NCBI RefSeq assembly: GCF_014652615.1 | Contig: NZ_BMZD01000003.1 | Location: 513,419-577,418, forward strand | Source: Novosphingobium arvoryzae | Lineage (GTDB): Bacteria > Pseudomonadota > Alphaproteobacteria > Sphingomonadales > Sphingomonadaceae | Length of the DNA: 64,000 bases | Direction: 5' to 3' | Translations under genes and position numbers: made by a program | Shown: one piece after another, positions 33,701 through 41,747 of the stretch | How positions within the stretch are numbered: the stretch's first letter is position 1 | Layout: every line of letters starts with the position of its first letter | The notes under the pieces: model-generated | What the model saw: the letters and a program-made list of their open reading frames with translations, nothing else | The model's database searches: none | What the model was told of the DNA's origin: nothing

Positions 33701-34959
33701 GCGAGCAGATCCAGGAGAAGTTGACCGCTGTCTTCGGAGCTGCTGCCGATAGTATCGCGCGGGCAGCGATCCCGGGCCTCGAACAGTTCCAGAAGGTGGG
33801 CGAGGGCTATTTCGAAACCCTGGTTCGGGTGGCTTCCAGCATCGAAGCGGTGGCCTCCTCGCTTTCCCTGCTCGGGACTTCAGTGGAAGGATTGAGCCTT
33901 TCGGCCAAGATGAACCTCTTCGACCTGTTCGGTTCGGCAAGCGACATGGCGTCGGCCACCGGCGACTATTTCTCACTCTTCTACACCAAGGCCGAGCAGA
34001 CCGCCGCGCTCACCGCCCAGATGAACCAGGTCTTCGGCAGCCTCGGCCTGACGCTCCCCGACAGCATTGCGGGTTTCCGCGCACTGGTCGACGCCCAGGA
34101 CCTTACCACCGAGGCCGGGCGCGCGGCCTATGTCGCGCTGATTCAGCTGGCGCCTGCTTTTGCTGATCTCATTGGCGCGGCGCAGGATGCAGCAAGTGCA
34201 GCCGCCATTGTCGACGAGCGCCTTGGCCTCGAGCGCCAGCTGCTCGAGCTCCAGGGCAATACGGCGGCGCTGCGCGCCCTCGACTTGGCCCAACTCGATG
34301 AAAGCAACCGGGCGTTGCAGGAACAGATCTGGGCGCTGCAGGACCAGCAGAAGGCCGCCGATGAAGCGGCCGCTGCTGCCGAAAAGCTGCGCTCGGCCTG
34401 GACCCAGATCACCGACGGCCTGCTCGCGGAAGTTGCCCGGATTCGTGGCAGCATGGATGGCGGCACCAAGACCTACGCTCAGGCGCTCTCCGAGTTCAAC
34501 GCGGCAACCCTTGCGGCCCGCAGTGGTGACCAGGAAGCGGCCAAGTCGCTCCCCGGGCTCAGCCAGACCCTATTGAGCGCAGCCGCCGATGCGGCCACCT
34601 CTGCGCAGGATCTCGCCCGCATTCAGGGGCAGACGGCCGCCAGCCTCGAGCAGACGGTGGCGATCATCAACGCGATGGCCGGGCTGCCGGCCGAGACTGC
34701 GACGGCGGCAGCGTCGACCAACCCCAGCTGGTGGGAGCAGTTTGCCTCTACCCAGACAGCAACAGCGACCACCTCGGCCAATGACAGCGCTACCGTGCTG
34801 ATCGATGGACTGGCATCGCTGAAACAGGAGCTTTCTGATCTGCGCGACGAGCAGCGAATTGCCTCTGCCACCATTGCCTCCGGAACGAGCAAGACCGCCC
34901 GCATCCTCGAGCGCGTGACACCGGACGGCGATGCGCTCGCGGTGAGGACTGCGGCATGA
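30772..34959 (+). CDS. Phage tail tape measure protein
   Basis: A 1395-residue tail length tape measure protein. Its N-terminus (about 1-100) has HHVQNLVFQLNDMVVGLFSG and the alanine-rich stretch GLAAGAAAAALTNPYLLAAAAA (about 120-145, split helices), as in lambda-type tape measures. Large coiled-coil and glycine-rich membrane-like segments follow, e.g. about 830-870. By the usual rule of about 1.5 angstrom per residue it would give a tail of roughly 200 nm. The frame is intact although head genes are missing. Confidence 0.85.
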   Translation: MKAGTLEIELITNVARLQKEMADMKRSVAGAMGDIAESASRADKALGSAGGGGLTRMGGSAKLASHHVQNLVFQLNDMVVGLFSGQKPLTVFMQQGTQIGQIGMQAGMGIGGMARALVGLAAGAAAAALTNPYLLAAAAAAALAFGPFKMFQSSVKQTGELDKYAQSLGLTKKEMEKLGPVGITVGDTMKGLWKTVSDGLNLGSVFSTLKDWATTAFDAIMQVGKYAIAFIYAGWVGGFGAIKILWASLPGVIGEAAVGAANLAISGVEFMANKAIAAINWLVDRVNPLLDRVGLTTISRVESVALPRMENSFAGSTARMAGQIQSEFSAAFGDAMSMMNSFSAKWRENTIAAAKARLAAKADEIRGDPKEKTAKAHKDTEAEKALKAAQDFARNLELETAKIGKTPIEIKRMEVAMAALKAPTDEARIAILQAGEAWEKATKAQAEKEFIKNTVAPLELQVAMLGKSTKAQELANLEAEKEQIVLERGAAAWERYRAAKTALIEHDFQVKEQEQFLQSLEDMVSATQAAASNMADAFGSVGGAIGGITVEIARFASAQAASAKRVADAEREYGKTSFQYADARAAQASAEINHYGNLASAAKGFFEEGSDGYKAMLAAEKVFRAFELAIAIKNAAVKIGLIGAQTAAKVTSDTAMAASDTARAGVEQGNSIITTGIKAVEAVVNAIRSLPFPLNIAAGAVTAGVIASLGVAISGAFGGSGKAPVTNDGTGTMFGDSAAKSESISKSIDHLREIDTLTMRYSAAMLASLKNIEANIGGLTNLIIRTNGFDASAAGIQTGTKATGILGGLTSALTGVSNFVGGKTGSLIGAGIGLAIAGPIGAAIGFLGAKLLGGLGKVLGSVVNALFGTKTSIIGQGIYGGAQSLGSIVSGGFDASYYTDIKKTKKFFGISVGSSYSTQYAAASAELEQQFSLIFSGFYDAISAAAGPLGMSLDEVQSRLAGFVVNIGKIDLKGLTGEQIQEKLTAVFGAAADSIARAAIPGLEQFQKVGEGYFETLVRVASSIEAVASSLSLLGTSVEGLSLSAKMNLFDLFGSASDMASATGDYFSLFYTKAEQTAALTAQMNQVFGSLGLTLPDSIAGFRALVDAQDLTTEAGRAAYVALIQLAPAFADLIGAAQDAASAAAIVDERLGLERQLLELQGNTAALRALDLAQLDESNRALQEQIWALQDQQKAADEAAAAAEKLRSAWTQITDGLLAEVARIRGSMDGGTKTYAQALSEFNAATLAARSGDQEAAKSLPGLSQTLLSAAADAATSAQDLARIQGQTAASLEQTVAIINAMAGLPAETATAAASTNPSWWEQFASTQTATATTSANDSATVLIDGLASLKQELSDLRDEQRIASATIASGTSKTARILERVTPDGDALAVRTAA

Positions 34960-35849
34960 AGCTGATCCGCCCCACCGCGCTGATCGATGCCATGCTCACC
35001 AGCAGCACGGCCCCGGAAAATGACTATCCGGTCTGGGCAGCCGGTACGGTTTATGCGGTCGGCGCCCGGGTCATCCTGACCTCGACGCACCGCAAGTACG
35101 AAGCCCTGGCGGCATCGACGGGCGTGAACCCGGCTTCCGATCCGACCAAATGGCTCGACCTTGGCCCGACCAACCGCTGGGCCATGTTCGACGCCCGCGT
35201 GGGCACGGCAACCACACGTCCCGGTTCGCTGCAGGTCGTGCTTGCTCCGGGCGCTGCTGATGGTCTCGCGCTGATCGACATCGAGGCGGAGAGTGCCAGC
35301 GTTACGCTCACGGTCTCTGGTAATCAGATCTACAGCCGGACGCAGAGCCTCAACATCGGCGGGAATGCGATCGACACCTGGTTTGCCTGGTTCTTCGAGC
35401 CGCTTGGCAAAAGGACCGGGCTGCTGTTCCTCGATGTGCCCGTTTACGAGACGGGGGTCCTGACTGTGACCCTGACGCGGGACAATCCAGCCGACGCCGT
35501 CAAATGCGGGACCCTGCTGGTTGGCCGTCAGTTTGACATTGGCGATACCGAGCACGGGGTAGATCTCGGGATCATCGACTATTCGCGCAAAGAGACCGAC
35601 CAGTTCGGGGTGACCTCGGTCGTGGAGCGCGCCTTTGCAAAGCGCATGTCAGCCCGGGTCGTCATGCAAACCGATGCGCTCGATGATGTGCATCGTACGC
35701 TTGCTTCGATCCGCGCGACGCCGGTGCTCTGGATTGGCTCGGAGAGCTTCGAAAGCCTCACCGTCTTTGGCTTCTACAAAGAATTCTCGATCGACCTTGC
35801 CTATCCCACGGTCAGCTACTGCAGCCTGACCATCGAAGGCCTCACTTAA
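34956..35849 (+). CDS. Phage tail protein
   Basis: A 297-residue tail protein, ATGA-coupled to the tape measure gene. The first 70 residues (NDYPVWAAGTVYAVGARVIL, then a TKWLDLGPTN end) look like a CBM5/12-type carbohydrate-binding module; the rest is beta-rich. Similar genes stand after the tape measure in sphingomonad prophages and may be a distal-tail or tip component. Not a DUF2460-type GTA tail protein. The binding role is inference. Confidence 0.65.
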   Translation: MKLIRPTALIDAMLTSSTAPENDYPVWAAGTVYAVGARVILTSTHRKYEALAASTGVNPASDPTKWLDLGPTNRWAMFDARVGTATTRPGSLQVVLAPGAADGLALIDIEAESASVTLTVSGNQIYSRTQSLNIGGNAIDTWFAWFFEPLGKRTGLLFLDVPVYETGVLTVTLTRDNPADAVKCGTLLVGRQFDIGDTEHGVDLGIIDYSRKETDQFGVTSVVERAFAKRMSARVVMQTDALDDVHRTLASIRATPVLWIGSESFESLTVFGFYKEFSIDLAYPTVSYCSLTIEGLT

Positions 35850-35877
35850 CCTTTCATCCCTCAGCGCAGGATCTGCC

Positions 35878-36232
35878 ATGCCTATCACGGCCTTGCCCGC
35901 GCCGCCCACCCGGTCGGACGCGACGAACTTTAATGCGCGCGCCGATGCCTTCCTTTCGGCGCTGCCAACCTTTGCTACAGAGGCCAATTCGCTGGCCAGC
36001 GAAGTAAACGGCTAACATCGGCGGCACGCTAGGCGTGGCCAAGGGCGGCTCGGGCGCGACCACTCTTACTGGCTACCTCAAGGGTAATGGCACCTCCGCC
36101 TTCACCGCGTCGGCAACGATCCCCAACACCGATATCTCCGGGCTCGGCACCATGTCGACCCAGGCGGCGAGCAACGTCGCCATCACCGGTGGCTCGATTG
36201 ATGGCGTGACGCTGGATGGTGGAACCTTCTGA
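35878..36232 (+). pseudogene. Tail fibre gene with broken frame
   Basis: The first frame (from ATG 35878) runs 45 codons, PITALPAPPTRSDATNFNAR then ..SLASEVNG, to TAA at 36013-36015. The next frame carries the expected continuation NIGGTLGVAKGGSGATTLTG and so on to TGA at 36230-36232. Reading is consistent with one tail-fibre protein interrupted by a small deletion or shift near 36010. The second part may also start at GTG 36035. The next gene starts in the TGATG overlap. Confidence 0.6.
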
Positions 36233-37113
36233 TGCCGAGCACCATCCTGCTCAAACGATCTTCGACTGCCTCCAGCGTGCCCGCGGCGGCTTCGCTGCAG
36301 GCGGGCGAACTCGCCGTCAATCTGGCTGACCAGAAGCTCTATTCGAAGACTGCGGGCGGCACCGTCGTTCAGGTGGGCTTTGGCAATCTGACTTCGGCGA
36401 TGGTGACGACTGTGCTGGGCTTCACGCCCTATAATTCGACCAACCCCAGCGGTTATATCACGGCCAGTGGGTCGATCACCGGTTCCTCAGGATCCTGCAC
36501 CGGCAATGCCGCGACAGCAACCAGGTGGGCGACTGGGCGCACCATTGCGCTGACCGGTGATGTGACAGGGACGAGCGGCAGCTTCGATGGCTCTGGCAAT
36601 CTTTCGTTCGCCGCCACGCTGGCCAACAGCGGCGTGACGGCCGGGACCTATCTCAAGGTCACTGTAGACGCCAAAGGACGGGTAACGGCCGGCTCCTCTA
36701 TGACTTCGGGCGATGTGACCGGTGCACTGGGCTTCACGCCTGCCAACAAGGCGGGCGAAGGCTTCACCGGCAGCATCTCGGTCTCGGGAACCATCACCGC
36801 TACTGGCGACGTGACGGCGTTTTCCGATGCGCGGCTCAAGACCGACGTGGAGACGGTTTCTGACGCCCTGGATCGCGTCCGCAAGCTTCGCGGAGTGACC
36901 TTCACTCAGCGTGACACGGGCAGTCGCGGTATCGGTCTCGTTGCCCAGGAACTGGCTCCCATCGTGCCCGAAGCAGTCATGACCCATGACGATGGGCTCA
37001 TGTCTGTCGCCTACGGAAACCTGGTGGGACTGCTCATCGAAGCGGTCAAAGAGCTCGCTGATCTCAGCGACACCCAAGCGCGTACCATTGCCAAGCTTGA
37101 GGCGCGACAATGA
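36232..37113 (+). CDS. Tail fibre with S74 intramolecular chaperone domain
   Basis: A 293-residue phage tail fibre/spike. The N-terminus (residues 1-60) resembles a tail-binding module (MPSTILLKRSSTASSVPAA...), the middle is low-complexity Gly/Ser/Thr repeats with LGFTPYN and LGFTPAN units, and the end (about 195-293) is a peptidase S74 domain with SDARLKTDVETVSDALDRV and GLVAQELAPIVPEAV. S74 helps trimerisation and is then self-cleaved. It overlaps both neighbours. Confidence 0.8.
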   Translation: MPSTILLKRSSTASSVPAAASLQAGELAVNLADQKLYSKTAGGTVVQVGFGNLTSAMVTTVLGFTPYNSTNPSGYITASGSITGSSGSCTGNAATATRWATGRTIALTGDVTGTSGSFDGSGNLSFAATLANSGVTAGTYLKVTVDAKGRVTAGSSMTSGDVTGALGFTPANKAGEGFTGSISVSGTITATGDVTAFSDARLKTDVETVSDALDRVRKLRGVTFTQRDTGSRGIGLVAQELAPIVPEAVMTHDDGLMSVAYGNLVGLLIEAVKELADLSDTQARTIAKLEARQ

Positions 37114-37577
37114 CCCTGCAAACAACCGGCCCGATATCTCTGGGCAATGTCGGCGCAGAGCTCGGCCGCGCGGCCGGCACCACCACTTCACTAGGCGAAA
37201 CCGCGGTCCGCAATTTGGCTGGTATTGCCTCCGGGGCGATCAAATTGTCCAACCTCTACGGCAAATCGTCTGTCGCATTCACGCCCGCGGGCGGGCTGTC
37301 GAGTGGATCGCCGGTCGCACTCAGCGACTGGGCTGCCGGAGGAGGAAATGCGGCGGTTACAATCCAGTGCACACAGTCCGCCGTCTGGACCTGGTCTGGG
37401 TCGGGTGGGACTGGGTCATTTGTGAACGTCGCGTCTGGGGGATCATCAACGGCGATCACCTTCCGCCTTTCGAATACGGGCTACTCGATCCGGCAGAGTT
37501 TCTGGACGGTCAGTGCGACCGCTGGAGGTGTAACCCGATACTGGCAGGTTGAGCTGATCAACGAGGGATATGCGTGA
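37110..37577 (+). CDS. Small phage tail-associated protein
   Basis: A 155-residue protein, ATGA-coupled to the S74 fibre. The N-terminus TGPISLGNVGAELGRAAGTT and the LSNLYGKSS segment recur in proteins at the end of phage tail operons; the rest is Ser/Gly-rich beta sequence. No enzyme motif. It is the last phage gene in the block. Confidence 0.6.
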   Translation: MTLQTTGPISLGNVGAELGRAAGTTTSLGETAVRNLAGIASGAIKLSNLYGKSSVAFTPAGGLSSGSPVALSDWAAGGGNAAVTIQCTQSAVWTWSGSGGTGSFVNVASGGSSTAITFRLSNTGYSIRQSFWTVSATAGGVTRYWQVELINEGYA

Positions 37578-37701
37578 ACCAGCGATTGCTCGGGCCGGTG
37601 CCTCGATCGATATCCCGCAGATGAATGCTGCAGTCAGTCCGCCACCAAAAATGAGCGCGGTATTAGTCGAATACATCAAGACATATTACAACCTCGATCG
37701 T

Positions 37702-38484
37702 TTATAAGGCTTGGCCACTCCGCCACAACATATAGGCCGCAACCACAAAAATCAGTGCGGCGAAAACCGAGTTAAGTGCGCCCTTAACTGAAGAAAGACG
37801 TTGTGAAAGCAAGGCTCCTGCAAATCCTCCTACAATACCGCCTGCAATGAACACTCCAGCCAACCACCAGTCCACGAAACCGGAAAAGGCATAGTTGATG
37901 GCGGCCGTTAGCCCAAAGACGGTCACGGCTACCAGAGATGAACCAACGGCATTGCGCATCGGCATGGCAGTTGATGCCATCAGGGCCGGTACGATGAGAA
38001 AACCGCCACCGATGCCGAAAAAGCCCGAGAATAAGCCGGTGCCGAGCCCGTAGCCCATAACTTTTGGCGCATTCTCGCGGCGGCACTGGACATCAGGATT
38101 GCCGGGATCCTTGCGATTGCGGATCATCAGTGCGCCCACTACCAGCATGAGCAAGGCGAACAGGAACAAAAGTCGTTGTCCGTCCATGGCCTTGCCCAGG
38201 GTCGAGCCGGCGTAGGCGCCCACAGCCCCTGCCGCAGCAAACATTCCGGCGCACCGCCATTTGATCGCCCCGGCCCGGGCGTGCGGAACGAGGTTAGCTG
38301 CGGCATTGGCCGCGACTGCAAGGGCGCTTGTGCCGATCGCGATGTGCGGCTGAGGCACGCCTACCAGATAGACCATGAGCGGGACGGCGAGGATCGAACC
38401 GCCCCCTCCGACCAGGCCAAGGGTAAAACCGACCAGTCCACCGGACCCTGCGCCCAGCACATACTGGATGGTGTCGAGCGCCAT
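37702..38484 (-). CDS. TauE/SafE (TSUP) family sulfite/anion exporter
   Basis: A 260-residue membrane protein with about eight helices and the family loops GLVGGGGSILAVPLMVYLVG (about 22-42) and GFFGIGGGFLIVPALM (about 155-170). TSUP proteins move sulfite, sulfonates or related anions. It is the last gene of a minus-strand unit after the MBL hydrolase, whose stop is 4 bases away, the same arrangement as in BigR-type operons. It probably exports sulfite made when persulfide is oxidised. ATG 38484 follows a weak ribosome site. Confidence 0.85.
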   Translation of the reverse strand: MALDTIQYVLGAGSGGLVGFTLGLVGGGGSILAVPLMVYLVGVPQPHIAIGTSALAVAANAAANLVPHARAGAIKWRCAGMFAAAGAVGAYAGSTLGKAMDGQRLLFLFALLMLVVGALMIRNRKDPGNPDVQCRRENAPKVMGYGLGTGLFSGFFGIGGGFLIVPALMASTAMPMRNAVGSSLVAVTVFGLTAAINYAFSGFVDWWLAGVFIAGGIVGGFAGALLSQRLSSVKGALNSVFAALIFVVAAYMLWRSGQAL

Positions 38485-38488
38485 CGCG

Positions 38489-39406
38489 TCAGAGCCTATT
38501 CAGCGGCAGCTTGAGGTAGCTGACCCCATTTTCTTCGGGTTCCGGGAAATGCCCACCGCGCATGTTGACCTGTATCGATGGCAGGATCAGGCGCGGCATG
38601 TCGAGCGTGGCGTCGCGTGCCTTGCGCATGGCCACAAAATCGTCTTCGCTGATGCCGTCGTGGAGATGCACGTTGCCGCTGCGTTGCTCCGCGACAGTGG
38701 TTTCCCAGGCATAGGTATTGCGGCCTGGCGCCTTGTAGTCATGACACAGGAAAAGTCGGGTGCTTTCGGGCAGGCTCAGCAACCGCCGCACAGACCGGTA
38801 GAGGACGTGGGCATCCCCGCCGGGAAAGTCGGCGCGGGCAGAGCCATAGTCCGGCATGAACAGGGTATCCCCGATGAACACGGTATCGCCGATGACGTAG
38901 GCCATGTCCGCAGGAGTGTGCCCGGGAACATGCAGCGCAATGGCTGGAATGGAGCCGACCGAGAAACGGTCACCCTCGTCGAAAAGGTGGTCGAACTGTG
39001 AACCATCGCGTGCGAAACGGGTGCCCTCATTGAAGATCTTGCCAAAGGTCTCCTGCACGGTAAGAATGTGGCGTCCAATCGCCAATTTGCCGCCAAGCTG
39101 TTCCTGCAGGTAGGGCGCGGCTGACAGATGGTCGGCATGGGCATGCGTTTCCAGCAGCCATTCAACTTCCAAGTCCTGCTCGCGGATGTAAGCGATCAAG
39201 GCATCGGCCGAACTCGTAGAAGTGCGTCCTGACGCCGGGTCGAAATCAAGTACGCTATCGATGATTGCGGCCTTGCCGCTTGCAGGATCGGACAGCACAT
39301 GGGTTACAGTAAAGGTCGCTTCATCGAAGAAGCTCCGAACCTGGACCGCCGCCGGATCGGCCTGCTGCACGATCTCTGCTGCGGCGGCAATGACGGGGTC
39401 TGACAT
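38489..39406 (-). CDS. MBL-fold hydrolase, persulfide dioxygenase-like (Blh)
   Basis: A 305-residue metallo-beta-lactamase protein. The metal motif THAHADH has H88, H90, D92 and H93, VPGHTPADM gives the next His, and FIGDTLFMPDYG gives the bridging Asp. The ARADFPGGD segment is typical of the Blh/ETHE1-like group that oxidises glutathione persulfide to sulfite. ATG 39406 (six bases from AGAGGA) is preferred over 39412. It is flanked by TauE/SafE and peroxiredoxin genes, which fits reactive-sulfur detoxification. Confidence 0.85.
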   Translation of the reverse strand: MSDPVIAAAAEIVQQADPAAVQVRSFFDEATFTVTHVLSDPASGKAAIIDSVLDFDPASGRTSTSSADALIAYIREQDLEVEWLLETHAHADHLSAAPYLQEQLGGKLAIGRHILTVQETFGKIFNEGTRFARDGSQFDHLFDEGDRFSVGSIPAIALHVPGHTPADMAYVIGDTVFIGDTLFMPDYGSARADFPGGDAHVLYRSVRRLLSLPESTRLFLCHDYKAPGRNTYAWETTVAEQRSGNVHLHDGISEDDFVAMRKARDATLDMPRLILPSIQVNMRGGHFPEPEENGVSYLKLPLNRL

Positions 39407-39430
39407 ACTCATTCCTCTCGTGGACGGTTG

Positions 39431-39454
39431 TCGGCGGCACCGAGGTGCCGCCGA
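39431..39454. terminator. Intergenic hairpin between MBL and peroxiredoxin genes
   Basis: TCGGCGGCAC (39431-39440) and GTGCCGCCGA (39445-39454) form a 10-bp perfect stem with a 4-nt loop in the short gap downstream of the peroxiredoxin gene. No T tract. It may reduce read-through into the MBL and TSUP genes. Confidence 0.4.
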
Positions 39455-39468
39455 TTGCCTAACCCGGT

Positions 39469-40119
39469 TTAAAGGGTCTTGGTGCTGAAATACCAGTCGA
39501 CATAGTCGTAGCCCTCGCCGGCGCGAGCTTCGGCTGCCGGCGCGGTCTGCGGCGGCGGCACGATCACCTTGTCACCGGGCTGCCAGCCTTCGGGCGTCGC
39601 AACCTTGTTGGCGTCGGCCGTCTGCAGGGCCTGCATAAGGCGGACAAATTCGGCAATCGAGCGACCATTCGACATGGGGTAATAGACCATGGCGCGCATC
39701 GTGCCTTCGGGGTCAATGAAGAAGGTGGCGCGAACGGCCTGGGTGTCGGACGCCCCCGGGTGGACCATGCCATAAGCGGTTGCCACCTTCATCGAGATGT
39801 CCTCGATGATCGGGAAGGGGATCTCGACGCCGAACTTCTCCTTGATCGAACGGACCCAGGCAATGTGGGCATAGTTGGAGTCGATCGACAGGCCGAGCAG
39901 TTCGGTGTTCATTGCCTTGAATTCATCGGCATGGCGAGCAAAGCCCATGAACTCAGTGGTGCAGACCGGGGTGAAGTCGGCCGGGTGAGAGAACAGAACG
40001 AGCCACTTGCCCCGGTAATCCGTCAGCGAACGTTGGCCATGGGTGGTCTTGGCACTGAAATCAGGGGCTGGCTCGTTGATCCGCGGCATGGCAGCGATAG
40101 CAATCTTTTCTTCGGTCAT
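39469..40119 (-). CDS. 1-Cys peroxiredoxin (Prx6-type)
   Basis: A 216-residue thiol peroxidase that reduces H2O2, alkyl peroxides and possibly persulfides. The peroxidatic Cys is C53 in TPVCTTEF; there is no resolving Cys of the 2-Cys type. The Prx6-like C-terminal region with EGWQPGDKVIVPPP is present. It has a strong ribosome site, AAGGAGG. A second homologue is at 52351. Its upstream region contains an AT-rich inverted repeat (40160-40194). Confidence 0.9.
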   Translation of the reverse strand: MTEEKIAIAAMPRINEPAPDFSAKTTHGQRSLTDYRGKWLVLFSHPADFTPVCTTEFMGFARHADEFKAMNTELLGLSIDSNYAHIAWVRSIKEKFGVEIPFPIIEDISMKVATAYGMVHPGASDTQAVRATFFIDPEGTMRAMVYYPMSNGRSIAEFVRLMQALQTADANKVATPEGWQPGDKVIVPPPQTAPAAEARAGEGYDYVDWYFSTKTL

Positions 40120-40159
40120 GGATACCTCCTTGGCTTGATGAGCGTTAGGTATCTCAGTT

Positions 40160-40194
40160 CAGTAAATTAGCAAAACATGATATTTTATTTACTG
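40160..40194. promoter_or_regulatory. AT-rich inverted repeat upstream of peroxiredoxin
   Basis: CAGTAAAT (40160-40167) and ATTTACTG (40187-40194) form an 8-bp inverted repeat with 19 nt between, in an AT-rich 60-bp promoter region. ArsR/BigR-type regulators bind AT-rich palindromes, and two ArsR genes are encoded nearby. Candidate operator only. Confidence 0.35.
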
Positions 40195-40254
40195 TGATCG
40201 AGTTTCTCAATCCAAGTTCGGCTGATACTGCCACAATCAACCGTATCCTCGCTC

Positions 40255-41520
40255 CTAAGGCTGCAAATTCCCGCTGAGTGCATTGAGCTGCCAAGCCGCA
40301 ACAGTCTGCATACCCTCAGCTTGTAGCAGCGCAGCTTCAGCTTCGATTGCCTCACGCTCAGCATCAAGAACAGCCAGCGTTGGCCGGGCTCCGACCTGAG
40401 CCTCCAGCCTAGTTCCGCGCAGCGCTTCTTCCGCTGCATCACGGCGAAGGCGGGAAGCCTCGGTCATTCGGCGCGCTGTAGCAAGGCCTTGCCAAGCATC
40501 GATGACCATGCCTTCTAGCGCCTGATCCGCCTGGCGCAGCCTCGCCTCGCTGGCATCAAGATCCGCGTCAGCTGCCCGAGTCTGCGCCGCCACGCGGCCA
40601 CCGGCCCAGAGCGTCCAGCGCCCACGAACGCCGACCGCGACGGAATCCGCCCTGTAACCTGGGAAGAACTGGTCGCGGACATGGGCCGCCTCGGCGAAGG
40701 CGCCAACCGAGGGTAGGCCTTCCGCCTTCGCAGCCCGAACCCCGGCGCGCGCCGCATCAACCCCGGCTCGTGCCTGCTGCATTGCGGGATTGGAAGCACG
40801 CGCCATGTCCAGCGCATGATCGAGCGACGGGGGAACAATCGGCAGGCCTGGCAAGGGGGTTAGTTCACCTGCAGGCGAACCGACCAGACGCTGGTATGCA
40901 GCTTCGGCTGAAATGCGGCGACCCTGCGCCTGCGCAAGCCCCGCATCGGCTTCGGCCCGGCGCGCCCGCGCCTGAGCAAGTTCAGAGCTGGCAATCTCGC
41001 CGGTCCGATAGCGCAGTCCGGCCTGCCGTTCGGTTTCAGCTAATGCGACAGCCAGTTTGTTATACCGCTCCTCCAGTTTCCGGGCGGTCAATAGCTCGGT
41101 ATAGACGCTGACCGCACTCACGATCGTCTGGAGCCGGGCTTGCTCTGCACCGAAGCGCGCGATGTCCGCGCCGCTCCGCGCTTGAGCGACCGCAGAGGAA
41201 ATCCGCCCGCCCGCATAGATCGGCATTTCTGCCGTCGCCTGCGCGGCCAGCGGCGAGACATTGTCGGCGGTAATGCCGAAGAAACCGCCATTGTCGATGC
41301 GGCCTGCGCCATAGGAGCCTTCGACCCGCAGTAACGGATTTCCCTCCGCCTTGGCGCGATCCAGTCGCGCTCTCGCCGCTGCCTCTCCGGCTTGTGCTTC
41401 GGCAAGCGTGGGGGCGTTTGACAAAGCACCGGAGATAGCAGCGGCGAGGTCCTGCGCCTGTGCGGAGGGGCTGCACAGAACGCAGGACAAAGCGATAAAG
41501 GAAGCGATATGGCGGCGCAT
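40255..41520 (-). CDS. TolC-family outer-membrane efflux protein
   Basis: A 421-residue outer-membrane channel. A signal peptide (about 1-22, ending AQA) precedes two TolC repeats with long alanine-rich helices. It is minus-strand, on the opposite side of the divergent promoter from the MFP and RND genes (43555-47785), so together they would form a tripartite pump. ATG 41520 follows GAGG; a TTG at 41523 is next to it. The DUF2892 gene is 11 bases upstream in the same unit. Confidence 0.85.
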   Translation of the reverse strand: MRRHIASFIALSCVLCSPSAQAQDLAAAISGALSNAPTLAEAQAGEAAARARLDRAKAEGNPLLRVEGSYGAGRIDNGGFFGITADNVSPLAAQATAEMPIYAGGRISSAVAQARSGADIARFGAEQARLQTIVSAVSVYTELLTARKLEERYNKLAVALAETERQAGLRYRTGEIASSELAQARARRAEADAGLAQAQGRRISAEAAYQRLVGSPAGELTPLPGLPIVPPSLDHALDMARASNPAMQQARAGVDAARAGVRAAKAEGLPSVGAFAEAAHVRDQFFPGYRADSVAVGVRGRWTLWAGGRVAAQTRAADADLDASEARLRQADQALEGMVIDAWQGLATARRMTEASRLRRDAAEEALRGTRLEAQVGARPTLAVLDAEREAIEAEAALLQAEGMQTVAAWQLNALSGNLQP

Positions 41521-41531
41521 CAATGCCTCGA

Positions 41532-41735
41532 TCAGTTGAAGGCTTTACCGGGGCGAACGCCCAGCTTCTTGAAGATCATCGCTGCCGGGCAAAAACCGGT
41601 GAAGCTGGCTTGCAGCATATTCAGCCCGGCAAAAATCGTCAGCCCGATCCACCACGGGTGGACATAGATCGAAAGCACAACACTAAGCAGAACGACGAAG
41701 CCGGCAAAACGCAGGACAGCGGTATCAAGGGTCAT
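41532..41735 (-). CDS. DUF2892 inner-membrane protein
   Basis: A 67-residue protein with two transmembrane helices (about 10-24 and 27-45) and a FTGFCPAAMIFKKLG motif that holds the single conserved Cys. Such DUF2892 domains are often fused to or placed near rhodaneses (as in YgaP) and are thought to bind or carry sulfane sulfur at the membrane. Here it is between sulfide:quinone reductase and TolC, in one unit. ATG 41735 follows GGAGATAGG. Confidence 0.8.
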   Translation of the reverse strand: MTLDTAVLRFAGFVVLLSVVLSIYVHPWWIGLTIFAGLNMLQASFTGFCPAAMIFKKLGVRPGKAFN

Positions 41736-41747
41736 GTCCCTATCTCC

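Larger units (their letters stand above)
29674..37577 (+). mobile_element. Prophage remnant: tail module only
   Basis: A siphovirus-like tail block, all on the plus strand: portal 3' fragment, tail-assembly chaperone pair, tape measure, tail protein, broken fibre, S74 fibre and a small tail gene. No terminase, capsid, major tail, lysis or integrase gene is present. Genes overlap by ATGA at 30772, 34956 and 37110, so the tail operon architecture is kept. It ends at 37577 and the next gene is non-phage. Confidence 0.8.

Noticed and set aside
29674..37577. A gene transfer agent cluster
   Set aside because: It lacks the GTA set after the tape measure (DUF2460, DUF2163, NlpC/P60, tail tip) and head genes; the fibres with S74 look phage-like.
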